64,000 bases of DNA from Climacium dendroides (Eukaryota > Streptophyta > Bryopsida > Hypnales > Climaciaceae), in contig OX467086.1 in the NCBI GenBank assembly GCA_950106755.1, forward strand, positions 28,972,001 through 29,036,000, given 5' to 3'. Under the pieces are notes generated by a model. It was not told the origin of the DNA. It was given only the letters and a program-made list of their open reading frames with translations, and searched no databases. A program made the translations under genes and the position numbers. This document shows, piece by piece, positions 12,137 to 26,800 of this stretch (position 1 is the stretch's first letter; every line of letters starts with the position of its first letter).

Positions 12137-15100
12137 TAAGTAATGCTTCAACAAACTCAAAAAATTACTATTCACAAATTTGCAGTTAGCTACAACTCCC
12201 TCTCTAATGTGTATCAATAGTGTACATTTAAAACTCTATTGATGCATAGTAACCACAAAATGGCTCAAATAGGGTCTCCAACCTTAGTACACATGCCATC
12301 AAGAAGAAGAATTCCAATTCTTTTGATAGATTGATTAAAAAAAGGGTTTATTCATTTGATTTCTAAAGCCCTGACAGGATGTTTTTTGTCAAAAAGCACT
12401 CAAAATTGTCACTTCTGCTGCATTCACCTAAGAAAATTAAAAAAGTACTTTAAAAATTTAACCTTAGGATCTTGTACTTAACTTGTTTAAGAACATGTGA
12501 TAAAAAAATTCATCAAATTTGACTGTACGGGTTGGAAGATATGAGCATTCAAAGTTGGAAGAAAAGTTTTTTTGAACTCTGCCCTACAATTTCAGCTGCC
12601 TTTGACCACCATTTGTGGAAAAATTTTGCATTAAGAACTTTGAAATTAAGAAACTCACACAATGAAGGTAATACTACACATATGTACAACAATTTCACTG
12701 AATTTTTTTTTGTGGAACGCATCCAAAAAAATCTTGCAATGACACAATATCTAGAGAAATGACAATACACTATCTTTTTTTGCTAACATGTTTTCTACCT
12801 CATAATTTCAAAACTCCAAAATTCCAACCATGGATTAGAACATTTATTTAACTTTGAAAAACTCCTCCAAATTTTTATTTATTTTTAAATCTCTAATTTC
12901 TATTGAATTTAGAAGACCGTAGTGAGCCAAAGTAGTGGGCAATGAAAAAAAATGGGACCCAATATATTCCCTACATTCTCGGTATATTCCCTACTACATT
13001 CCATTGCATGAGACCTCCACCTCACCACATCATCCACCTACAATGCTCTCCATCCATCAAGTGTTTCTATCCACCTACTTCTCTATCAACTTCAAAAATT
13101 AGTAACTAATTCCACAAAGGTCCAAAAAAATAACACAACTTGGATTAGATGCCATTTTCATTTCTCTTTCTATGAAAACTTACTAAAAATTGATTCAAGG
13201 AGTTTAGCTTCCCCTAATAGCCAATCAGCTCCTGAAAACATCATACTACATTATCTCCATCTAGATGGTGTTGTTTCTTTGATTTTTCCTTTGGTTGTCT
13301 CTGTCAAAATTGGATTGTTTTCCTCCATGTGTCATGTACATATACAATAGATGGCATGCAAACTTATGAGGACATGAACTATCAAACTACATTCTTCTTA
13401 GGACATTAGATATGCAAGCCATCCAGGCCTATAACATTCAATAGTAGTCAATGGTATTGCCTCCTCCAAAGAGAATGATGTCGAACATTTCACATGATTT
13501 CATCCCTTTTATATCATTTCATCTCTTTCACATCGTTTCATCCACATCATTTTAAAACAATAACTACAAATACACGCACCAAAATGTATTAGAGAAATGA
13601 AGTGCAAAAGTTGGTACCTTGGTTGCAAGTTGCAACTACAAACTAAGTCAATGCCAATAAAACATTCAACTTTTAAATAAAACTTTCAACAAAACAACAT
13701 ATAGCTCATTGAAATTAAAGACTTCAACATTTATATTACTACACTTCATTGAAAAATCCACCCATGATTAGAGTGTTATTTAATTAACCTCTAAAGGAAC
13801 ATTGCATTTAAGGGCCCAAAACCACTTCAAAATACTTGTTCCCAAAGCAAGGTCAAAATCTTCATCAATATTTATTTTTTAACAAAACCAACCATAGGAT
13901 CTTTGGGTTAACTTGTTCATATACATTGTTCCAAAATTTTAGAGTGAATATTTCCACTAATTGCAAGTTCATTGTGCTTAAACTTCAAAACGTAAGCTTT
14001 TCTATGCCTTCCAAAAGGTGAAGTATTTCAACATTTTTAGGAAAAAACAAGTATGTCTTATAAATTGTGCATCTTAGTCAATCAAGTTGGAAAATGGTTT
14101 GAAAACATATATTAAAAAATTTAACCAAAAAAACTTTGATATTCATTTTTTTTTAAATTATAAAGTGGAAGGTGTCACTAAATGAAAGATATAACTAATA
14201 TGCTAATAAGTTTTGGAAGAATTTGAGAATTGTTAATCCCAATGGTAAAATTGTTCTAGTGGAAAAATCAATATCTTTTATTTTTATTTGAAAATTTTCA
14301 AAATTTTGAGCAAAAGATGACTTCATATGTTTTTTCTACCTTCATTGCCCACAAAATAAAACTTCTCATAACTTTTACCTCATTATTTGAAATTCAATGG
14401 TTAAAGTTTTTTTGAGTAGGTATCAATCTATATAATTTCAAAAAAATAATTAATATCTTTTAGAATATATTTTTTACTACCCAATGGGACATTGAAAATT
14501 TTTAAAATTAAAATTAAAAATAAAAATAAACTCCAATTTTTGCAATATTTATATGAATAGCATGAAACAAAGCTTCACTCATAGATTATAGATTATGATG
14601 ACAAGTACCCATTCTAAAAAATTCATGCAAAAATTCCAAAATTATAAAGTTAATAGAGCTTACCTAAGTTCTTTTAAAGCCCAAGTGGACTCTTGGGCTA
14701 AAGGTGTAGTAATCTCTTTACTTTTAGACTCATAGGTTGGTATAAGATGAAACAAACAATGTGGAATACATAAATTAAGATTCGTAAGAGCTTTGGCGCT
14801 CATAGTCAAGTCAAATTAAAATAAGAATTTTATTTGAAGTAGAATTTTAAACTTCATTTAATTATAGTGGAATAAATTTTCTCAAAAAACTTTGAACTAA
14901 AAAAGGTTGGAAAATCTATTGAATTTTTCTCTCCAAAAATTTGTTTGAGATTTCTAGCCTCCAATAAAAAGTTATGGACAAATTTCAAAGAGAAAATGAA
15001 AAGGACATTTTTTGATGTTTTCTAACATCCTCTCTCAATTTAATTTGTAACTTTTGATTGGAGGTTAGAAATATCAAACAAATTTTTGGACTAGAAACTT

Positions 15101-17605
15101 AACCCTTAAACAACAGGTTGATCAATGTGGCCAAAGACAAAGCCGCTATAGATGAGGACAGTGCCCATCACAAGGCTTCAACCAAGGCTTCAACAATGTG
15201 CCTTTACAATAAGTGTCTACTATTGCATAAGTAACCATTCCATGGTGTCCTCTTATGAATTTGTAGGGAGGGCAGCACTGAATCCAATACCGTGAATATG
15301 AATGTGTGAGACCTCTCCTCACTAAGGAGAGTGCCTAAGAATATAGAAGAAATCAATTTCACTATTTTCTACCTTGTATGATGCAACACGCCTCTACATT
15401 CACTTTGAAAATAAAGGATGAAAAACAGCCTTCTAACATCCAACATATGATTTTTTTGTCATCCATTAGACAAAAAACATCTGCTGTGACCTCCACCGTG
15501 ACATTTGAGGGTTAAATAGATTTCCTAAATTTTTTTAGTTCACAAGTGTTAAAAAAAAGTTATTCTACTATAACTAATGAGGTTTGAAATTCTACATCAT
15601 ATACAATTGTAATTTTTGACAATGAGCGCTCAACTCTCATTTTCAAATTATCCCATATCCTTTGAGGATTCATAGTAGACAATTGATTTCAATATAAAAA
15701 TGACATCTCTTACCTCAAATTCCACAAATTTCATTGAAGCAATTCTTTGAGCCATCAAATTATTTATTTGAAGTCAAAAGATTAAATGACATTGATATTT
15801 GATTCAAAGGATCCTTAAGATTTTTGGCAAATCATCTTAACATTTTTTTGTTGTTTTGTTTGGCTAGTTTGAATATTTCATAAACCTCTTGCTTTAACCT
15901 TGGTACCTAGAACAAAAGTTTATTCTAATTCCCTATGTAGATGCTTTTTGTGGATGCATGGGGGAAGGGGTGCCAGGCCTTCACTTGCTATCCACCTTGG
16001 CGGGGCCTATTGCCCAAGTTTCTTGCCTCTTTCAAAGTCAAAGCAATTTCTGCTACCCAATTTGCCTCTAAATTGTAGATTTGCCAAAAACTATTGATAA
16101 TTTTTCCATTTGGCATGCGATTGAAACAAAAATTATATGTCCAAGAAGCTCTCAGCAAACTACACAACTTCAAAAATCTCAAAAGAAGCCACTACAAATT
16201 AAGACAATAGGAACCTACCCGGACCCAAATTGTCCCCCTAAAGGTACAAATGGTCCTTTAGGGATTAAGTCCTACAACATAATTATGGATGATAGCATAA
16301 GAACTATGTTTCTTGTCTAGACTATGTAGAACTTTTGCTATTGTAATTGTTTATATAAGTTTTAATCTTTGCACATACTTACTTGATTTTCTTTAGAGGA
16401 ATGGTGTTGGCATGTGCGTTTTGTTTGGTCTAAATTGTCTTATATTTGAGTGAGTCATATTTTAAATGTTCACCAATTTAAAAAAAAAAAAGGTTTGGTG
16501 TGACTTATTTTTTATGGACTTTACTAATTAATATGACATACTAGTTTAGTTGTAAATATTATTACTACATCTCCAACAATGTGAATTACTTCACTATGGC
16601 ATAAAGATAGGCTACTTGTTTAGATTGTGGATTATTTTAAATACCACTTGTGCAATTATTACATTCACATCCAACTAATCACAAATGTTGAAATGTGCAA
16701 ATATAAAAAGGATCTCCATCATTTATTATGTTGACCTACTATTGTTGATAAAATAAATGTTTGGTGGAGTTGCCAACCTAAACAATTAGTCATTTGGGCA
16801 AAGAAAACTTTAAAGTAGGTTCAAAAATTAATTAAACACTTTGCAACCAATAATTTGCAAGCGTCCATTATTTTAATATAGGTATTGCAATGCATATGTG
16901 TTAATCTCTTATCCCTATGTAGACCATGGTATTCAATAGCATCTTCAAAAAAATCTTTGGATATACTATAATATATAATAACATTTAATCAAGTATCTAT
17001 AAATGACTTATAATATTGAATATTAGTAATATTAATAGGATATTGAATATTTAGTGTTTTACTAAGTCATCTTGTTAGTTAGGGAAAAAAAATTAGAGTC
17101 ACAAACTTGAACATTATTGCCAATACAAAAGAAATCTTTTATTAAATAATTATAATATAGAAATAATTTAGTCTCCTCTAAATAAAAGTAATATAAATTA
17201 AATAAACTAGTATTACACATGCAACTATACAATAAATGAAGGTAGCCAACCAACTCACTTAGCTATCATTAATCATTGAAAATCCAATTTCACATTTCAA
17301 ATACATCAATGTTAGTTGTCATATGAAGATTACACTTAATTAGAGAACTTCTTGATTGTCTTGTTTTGTGTTAAATTTGTACTTTTATAATGTAGTTGTG
17401 ATAATTTCAGCCCAAATTTAATACAAGCCCATGGTTTGAAATGGCTTTTTTAACATAGATTTGTACTAGCGATTGAATCTACCTATAAGCCACCTTCTAT
17501 ATGAATTACAAGTTATTAACACTTAATCAAGTGCTTATATGTACCTCCTTCAAAGTTGATATTGTTAATAAGGTTGTTACTATGTGAGCTTGAGATCTTG
17601 AGCCT
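12137..17605. other. AT-rich intergenic DNA
   Basis: Long AT-rich stretch without a supported gene. A small less AT-rich patch near 15950-16250 has frames on both strands but no domain I can name. It may be an old repeat fragment. Confidence 0.5.
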
Positions 17606-17895
17606 AGGCATCTATATTATAGGCACTTATGTTATTGATCCCTTCCATGGTTAATTATAAGATACCTATATTGTAGGTGTTTATATTATAGATACCTATA
17701 TTATACGTACTTATATTATAAGTACCTATATTATAGGTATCTATAGTTTAGGTACCTATGTTATAGGTGTTTATAATTTAGATACCTATGTTATAGATGT
17801 TTATGTTATAGGCACCTTCTATTATTATGAGGTACTTACGTTATAGATATGTATGTTATAGGCACCTTCAATAGACTTAGGGTACCTACTTATAT
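17606..17895. repeat. Palindromic AT-rich minisatellite
   Basis: Roughly 15 degenerate copies of an 18-20 base unit close to TATTATAGGTACCTA. The GGTACC and AAGTACTT cores are self-complementary, so each unit could form a small cruciform. No coding potential. Confidence 0.65.
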
Positions 17896-20800
17896 TTAGA
17901 CTCAAGGCTCAAAGACTCGCATTCCTAGGCTCACATACTACCATTGTTGTTATTCTTAGTAGGATATAATACATCCATTTAGATTTGGTGAGTCCTACTT
18001 TGTTATAATTAGTGTTGTTAAAGTTGCCGATTACCACTATCATATTGTCACTTAAAACCTGAACTTGTACTTCCAACCCCTATCAAATCAATGGAAATCT
18101 TTTTTATTTGCTTTTAAAAGAGTTGTTATCATTATAGATGACAATCAAGTGTTTGCTAAAGTACGAAGAGGAAGAATACAACTTTTTGTGCTAGTAACAT
18201 TATAATAAACCATACTATTGTGGTCATTTGATTATTGAGTCCCTCTTATGAAGACTTCATTATGAGCATATAAAAACTCGCTACATGTCTCTTCTTTGTT
18301 GTATAATTCAAGAATTGTATATTCTTTGGATGGGACAATGAAGTTTTTGAGGTGTTTAAGTGACTTAGTGGTCTTAACCTTTAAAGGACAATCCAAGCTT
18401 GAGGGGCATGGTAAAAAATCAATTTCACTGCGCAATTCTTGATTTTAAAAGTCTTTAAGCTTAACTAAGAAAGTCTAGCTTTACAATCTATTTTTCTATT
18501 GCATCTTAATTTTTTCTAAAATTGTTAAAATTATAAATTTTTTTGAAACTTTAAAGGGAGAATCTTTAAAACTATATCCCTAAAGGATCAAGTGATTGTT
18601 CAATATATGCAAGAAATTTTGGATAATTGTGTATGAAGTCAATTATAGTTAGATGTTCACAAAATTTTGACATAATGCATGAATATGTATTTCCTAAATG
18701 GAGATATCATTTTTTCCAATCAAGTGTATAAATCAAACATTGCATTGCCTTGAATTTTTTGGGTACTCAAGTAGCTTTGGAAAAAATTACAAGTATTCCT
18801 CTTCTATTATTGAAATTTGGCAAGTATTTAACTAATATAATATAAAATGCACTTGACAAAAATAATCATATGTAATGCAAAAATCTCTTTCTAGAAGGAG
18901 TTAAAGTTTGCTGACCACATTCACTAAGCTTAGGAAAAAACATCTTTTTCCAGCTTCAAATTCTATAATCTTTCAATCTATGAAGGTTAAGGTTTTAAAT
19001 TTTTTCCTACACATTTCCATGGTTGTAATTCAGGGATAAAATATAATACTTTTGAACTTTTCTACCAAGTTTGTTTTAGTGTGAGTTCAAAAAGTATACA
19101 AATTATACCACAATATTTACCAATATCATCTCCATTTAATCTAAAAAATTTCATATTATTTTAACTATTTTTGTATAATTTTAGTAAATAAGTTATTTTA
19201 AAAATCATATTATATTTATTTTAGTGTTTTTAATTATTATAAAATTAATTTAAATTTTGGAAATATAATTCTATATCAAAAAATATCAAAATTTTAAAAT
19301 TGCATTCTAATATTAAAAATCAATGAATTTTGACTAAGTAAGAATATAAAATGTCTTTTAATCCCAAAAGGACAATTGTCCATTCACAAAATAATTGAAA
19401 ATCTAAGTAGAATCTTATAAAGTCACTTTTAGTTGGATGATCTCTAGGGCATCTTTTGCTAAAACCTTCATTGACTTCTAAAATTTGACATTTATGAAAC
19501 TGATAATATATTGCATACAATTGTTTAACAAAAAAATAGTTCTCAAATCATATTCAAAGAGGAGTCAAACTTCATTAGGTATTGATGTTGAGGTGATTTC
19601 AAGAAAAAATATTTTTATTTATTATTTACTTTATGTCCTAATATCTTATAATTTGTGAATTCAAAGTTCTTGAAAATTTTCCCACATATTTCAAATGTTT
19701 TTTTTTAACTTTCCACTTTTTGCATTTCAAATAAAAAATTCCTTCGTTGTACAAAATTATCAAAAATTGATTAGTATATTATTAGTTCACTTAACCTTTT
19801 TACATTATAGGATGATTTAGAATAGATTAGACTCTTTAATTTCTTCTGAAAATTTTCGTGAATGAACCTATCACTATACACTTATGAATGGTAAAAATCC
19901 TCATTTTTTATAGAGCAAAAATTCTCCTCCAAGTGGGATTGAATTATGTTGGTTCTATTTCATAGGAATAAAAAAAAGTTTTTTTTCACTTCAAGTGTAG
20001 TCAAACGGGCTAAAGTATTTTCTACATATTGCCTTACTTGTATAATACAACTTTGTATGATTGGAATTTTTAAAAATTAATCTTTTATTTTGGACAATGC
20101 ATTGAAAATTGATGTGGATTATGTACTATTTGAGTATAAAATCATCAAACAATATTGTCATTTGAAGACCTTGGTATGGCAACCTTTTTAGGAATATGTA
20201 TTCTACAATTTTAGATACTAAATTATAATTATAATGGACAAATTTTTTCTAGCTTTAAATGTCACCTACTACCGCTTCCAAGCTCTAGGGCAAATCCCTT
20301 CAAATTTTTTGGCCCCAATGGTATAAGATTGAACCATCCATTTCCAACCAAGGATCCATCTCCAACATATAACACTATTTTGAGCCAAGCAAGGCATTAT
20401 TTCAATCAAGGCTAGAATAGATTTCCAAGCTTGAACTTTTTTTTTTGCTTTTCAAGGTCAAGACTAATAAGTTCATGACACATGTCCCAAACTATGTATG
20501 GGAAAGTAGTTTTTGCCAATGATTAGAATTAGAAGAGTCTAGACATTGGCTATGGGTTATGAGCACTTTTTGCCTCCTAAAATTCATAGTAATTTCAATT
20601 TTGGGAATGAAATTATAAAACTTTGCAATCTTCATATTTCCTATCTTCCTACATAGTAAAAATTTACATTGTATCATATTGCTCATGATCTGTTGTATAA
20701 TCAATTAACCTATAAAGGTTACAAACATTACCCATATGATATAGATACTACTACAACTTCTAAGTACCAAAGCCATTTGCATGTAGAAAAAATTATTTTA

Positions 20801-21420
20801 CAACAAAGAATTTTTTGTGAGACTATTTGGGAGTACATACACTTTTGTTTTGTGATTTTCATAGAATTTTTTACAATACAATTGTGCAAAAAATAAACTC
20901 TTGTATTCTAAGACCATTGCAAGAATACAAGCTATTGTAAACCATTCCTAGTCTTAACATCTTAAATGGTTTAAATGAGGTGCTCACTTTATCCCAAAAT
21001 AAATTTGGGATTTCAAAATATACATGTCCCAAATTAAATTCAAGATTGGCTCTCTACAACTTGATGGACGACAATTGAAGCTAGTTCTAATACCTTGAAG
21101 CAAAAGAATCCATTGATACCACGTTCAAGAAACAATATAGCAATCTGATCACTATGAAGAGAATCAAAACGCAAACTCTAACCAACCAAAGGTAAAAAAT
21201 TCAACCTACAACTATATATTAATTGTTACTAATAAATCTCTTATTGAGAATTTTCTGAACTTGAATTACAAGACATTATTGGATTTGAATATAGAAGACA
21301 TCAATGGACATCATTGCACCATCATTGTTTAGAGAATGATAAAAATTAATACCATTGGAGCAGTTTTAAAAAGGACAAATATTTATTGATTTTTCTACTT
21401 GTTTTCAACATGCATTGTTG
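17896..21420. other. AT-rich intergenic DNA
   Basis: No supported gene or clear repeat. Short reading frames are scattered and lack motifs. Confidence 0.5.
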
Positions 21421-23330
21421 CACTGTAAATGTGTACATAATGCAAAAAGATATATTAATATATTATTTTGATAGATTTTATTATAATAGTATAAAAAGAA
21501 GGACGACATCATGCTAAGTAACTTCAAGGTGTCATCTTCTTGTTATGGCATGCCATCTATTTAAGAAGATACAACCACGTTTAAGCTTCATTTGCTTGAT
21601 TTAATTTTTTTTTGTTTTCTACTTTAGATTTTAGTATGCTGAATTGGAAGATTTTTTCTGAGTCCAAAGATGATGAATCTCAACCAAAAGCAGAATTTGA
21701 GTTTTATTTATCACAACTACCGGATCAGCATTTTCTGCCATTGGATCTTGTATTATTTCATAAATGTCTTGAAGAAAAAGATGGACTTTCTCAACCATTA
21801 AAGTAGTTTTGTGTGGAGCAAAGTTAGTACGGGAATCTTCAACACAATGCTCAAACGTTGGTAATCTTGTTGCAAGTCGGATGTATTGAACCTGATAGTT
21901 GAGAAGTGACATTTGAAGGGTGTTTTGAAGGTCTGAACATTGATTAATACAATTGTATGATGGAACTTGTAAATGGAAGTTGTGGCCACCAACGATGGTT
22001 AGAGAAATTGGTTAATCCTTTGACGAAGACAGATTGTACAGATTATGTTGTTGTCACTGCCAAACACATTCTTAAGTTTTTGTAGATGAATTGAGGTTTT
22101 CTTAGAACTTTGATTTTTTACCTCTAGTAGACATCTAATAAACTCTTAGTATTTTATAAATTTTATTTTGTGTGTTTAAGGTCATAGAAGAAAAATATAG
22201 AAATTAATAGCCTTTTAGTGATTTTAGAATGATTTACCTTTTAGTTAAAGAGGTGAATTTTATAGTTTGGTTAAATATTTAACCAATGAGTAGTAGGATA
22301 GCCTTATGACCAAGTTATGGGCTAATGTTTACTTGATTTCGCATTATTGAGTTGTCTTATTGAGTTGTCTTATTGAGTTGTCTTATTGAGGTGAAGGATA
22401 AGGTGACACTATTTATTTCTTCTCTATTGTTGGTTTAGAAGGTCCGAATGTTTGAGGAGCTATAATGTGTTGAATGTTGAAAATTTGGAATAAAAATTTG
22501 AGAAGTTTTGTATCATGCTGTCATCTTTCCAAAAATTCCTCTTTTACTTGAATTGAAGTTGTGAGTTGAAATTTGTGCTAGTTTGAGTGGAGGAAGGTCT
22601 TTTGCCTCTTATGTGAAGTGGTAGAGACTTTGACCTACCATAAAAGACGAATAGGTCTTTGATTTGCAATGAAATTTGAAGAGATTGTGGAAAATTTTAT
22701 TAGTTTTTTAAATAGCTATTATTCATTGTATTTGAATCATGAATTTATGAATGAGTTATAAATGTGGAAGTGAAGAAGGGTTTGCTGCCTTCAATTGAAG
22801 TGAAGCCGAAACTTTGAGTGGCCATAAAAGATGGACAAGGTATTAATTTGATTTGAGTTTTGAATGAGTAGTAGTGAATAGTGGAGAGTGTAAGCTTTCC
22901 AAAAAAATATTTTATATCTCTTTTGAGTGCATAGATCATGGGTGGCACTACACCAAAATCAGCTAAAGAATTGGAGTTGATGTTGAAGTTGAAAGACATT
23001 GAAGACTTGTGTGTTGTAGCTTGTGGCTTTCATTTCTTTGTAAACTTTGTTGTTGCAAGCGACATGGATTAATTCATTACTTATCCTCATTTTGTGTTGT
23101 GGTGACAAAGTGGGATTAATGGCCCATATGGTTGAAATTTGCTCTATCTTTATGGTGAAGCTAGATTGTTCATGTTGATCACTGGGAGTTTGAAGTTAAG
23201 GGGCCAATTTTTTGAATGGTTTAGTTCGTGGTCTGGCCAACCTGTTTTATCCATTCAAGGCCTGTGGTTGCTTATCACCTATCTTAACCCTTAAATCCAT
23301 TTTAAGCTACTAATAGGATAGGCCAATGGA
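21421..23330 (+). mobile_element. Dispersed repeat, copy A (inverted partner at 59.8-61.6 kb)
   Basis: Several blocks match the reverse complement of 59840-61640 in the same order: the CTGTAAATGTGTACAT block, a block around GGTGTCATCTTCTT, the CAACTACCGGATCA block, the CACCAACGATGGTTAGAGAA block, the AGGTCTTTTGCCTC block and the GTGACAAAGTGGG block. A decayed protein-coding stretch is shared; it reads best in the other copy and I do not recognise it. Length and arrangement would suit a solo LTR or a degraded retroelement, but no LTR pair, tRNA primer site or polymerase motif was seen. Ends are approximate. Confidence 0.5.
22344..22391. repeat. 13-bp tandem repeat
   Basis: Between three and four head-to-tail copies of TTATTGAGTTGTC, inside the dispersed repeat copy A. 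Confidence 0.7.
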
Positions 23331-24536
23331 AAGTAGTTTGAAGATTCGAAGATTCGATTGAATTTCTTAGCAAACCATTTCTTGTTGCAACTAGAATCCC
23401 CGTAATTTTTTTGAGGCAAATCTTTGTCTACTCAATAGCGTTGCTTCACTATTGACTTCCATTCTTCTATGCCTAATGGAATTTAGTAAGAAGCTACAAT
23501 AGCTACACAATCATTTGAAAATAGGAGCTACTCACGTCTAACTCTGTCCATTTCTAAGCAACCTGGGATTTATTTAAGGATAAAGGTAGTGTTATACTAT
23601 AGTAAGTTTAAGGAAGTCACCCATTTGTGACCAAGGACCCATTCCCGTCATGTAGACTACACTCTTTCCAAGAGATTCCAAGAAAGCAAGAGATTAATTA
23701 TGGCACAATTTCTAATGCAATCGTGGTGCATTACGATTGGCTGCAGTCTTGGTTGATTTTGCAACCCACTTGTGGTTGGAAATAGGAGGACCTACATGAC
23801 AAGAATATGTTGAACATAATCTTCCATCTTCAACTAAACAATTAGTAGTAATCCCTATGTTTTGAGAAACAAAATTGTGACAAAAATATGGAATCCTTCT
23901 CAACTCCATTTTCTGTCCCTGGGACAATTTCTCCATTCCAGGAAACAGCAAATTTCTCCAGATAGTATGCGAAGTTGCTCCAGTGGCCGCAAATGGGTCG
24001 GCTCGCAGAATGCGTGTTGTGTGTGTTTTTCAGTTTCCCTTCCTTCGGTTTGAAAAGGGTTGATTCCCCAGCTGAAGAAGAAGAAGTTGCAGTATGTGTA
24101 TATTAGTGTTGTGGGTCTCCTCCACGTTGTCAGTTGAGGGTCTCCAGGTCCGTCCACTGTCAGAATAAGTTGATTTCAAAACCTTTCCTTCTCCGGCCTG
24201 GAGAGCTGTCACTCTTCCACATGTCGCCCGGGAGTTTGCTCAGGCCCACGGAGGCCGCTTGCGGGCAGTCCAGGAATAAAGTTCTCCCTGCCCGCCATTG
24301 GCCTCCTTCAAACCCTAGACAACCCCCACCCCCGCTCGCGCTCGGAGTCCTCTTAACTCGCTCCTTTCCCCTGTGCAATTCTCCTTCAGATCTTGTGCTT
24401 TCGTGCTGCGGGATAGGGTCGCAGGGTGCTTTTCCGGTCGCTTGTGGCTTCGTGTTAAGGAGTGGTTTCGTTGGTTCTCGTCGGCCGTTTCCGAGCTCCG
24501 AGTTCGCGTCCTCGCTCCGCGCAGTCCGTAGCCAGG
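23331..24536 (+). promoter_or_regulatory. Upstream region and 5' leader of the 14-3-3 gene
   Basis: The first 500 bases are AT-rich spacer. From about 23900 the sequence becomes steadily more GC-rich up to the 14-3-3 start, as expected for promoter and 5' UTR. Pyrimidine-rich tracts near 24180-24400 fit a leader. No TATA box could be fixed with confidence. Confidence 0.5.
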
Positions 24537-25912
<1,376 letters not shown>

Positions 25913-26800
25913 AATTTAGACGAGTAAAATTGACACTTCAATTGAGTGAGAAGATGGAATTGGTGTTGGTCTGTTGTTGTTGGTCTGGGAAGCTTTAGCA
26001 CTTTGCACAAGTAGGTTGTTTTTATAATGGAGCCTACTGGCATGATCTTTACTAGATAGTTAATCTGTGAATGCTCATATCTCATTTGCATCTTCTGTTT
26101 TTGGGTGTAAAGGATGCAGAACCCGTCTGATTGATGTGTCACATTGGCCTTGTTGTCCCATCCTTGCGGGGTTGGAGACTAGGGGTACATTTAATTGTGA
26201 CCATGTCCAGCATCTTTCTTTATATTTCACTCTTTGTTCCTCGATCAGTAATTTGACTTGCCCAATATTTTTGGTGACTGCATGTTTTTTTTCGGGGTTT
26301 GATTTCTGTGACTTTTATTCATACATTAGGTCTGGGCCGCCATCGACTGTGAATTGCTGTGAGATTTAAAGTTGAAATTTAGAGTTATAATTGGCGTAGT
26401 TTTTTATTATTTGGTCGGCGTTTGCTCTTGAGAGGTACAATAAACTGAAAATAGGATATTTATTTTGAACGGTGGAACTGGAGTATGGGGGTTCGAATGA
26501 GCTTCTGTACTTCTGAGACATCGTCGCTTACTTGCAGGTTTCCTCGGGGTTTGTGCTTCGGAGTGTGGGCAAAGTCACGCTCGGTTCTGTTTCCTGGTTC
26601 TGTAGCTGTCGTATGCTGTAGATTCGTTGGCTCTTGTCACTGCTGACATTCTTGAGCAGACTTTCCAAGGTCTGTTGTCCTGTGTTCATTGGTGGGCCAC
26701 TGGGGGTGCGAGTTTCCTTGGTTACCACGACACTACATGGATCTGTCCTTTGTTGCGTGTAACACTGATTTACCAGTGTCACACTATTTGTATATTATTG
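25913..26800 (+). other. 3' region of the 14-3-3 gene
   Basis: Moderate GC with T-rich tracts, probably 3' UTR followed by flank. No conserved frame was seen. The AATAAA-like motifs are not specific enough to fix a polyadenylation site. Confidence 0.4.
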
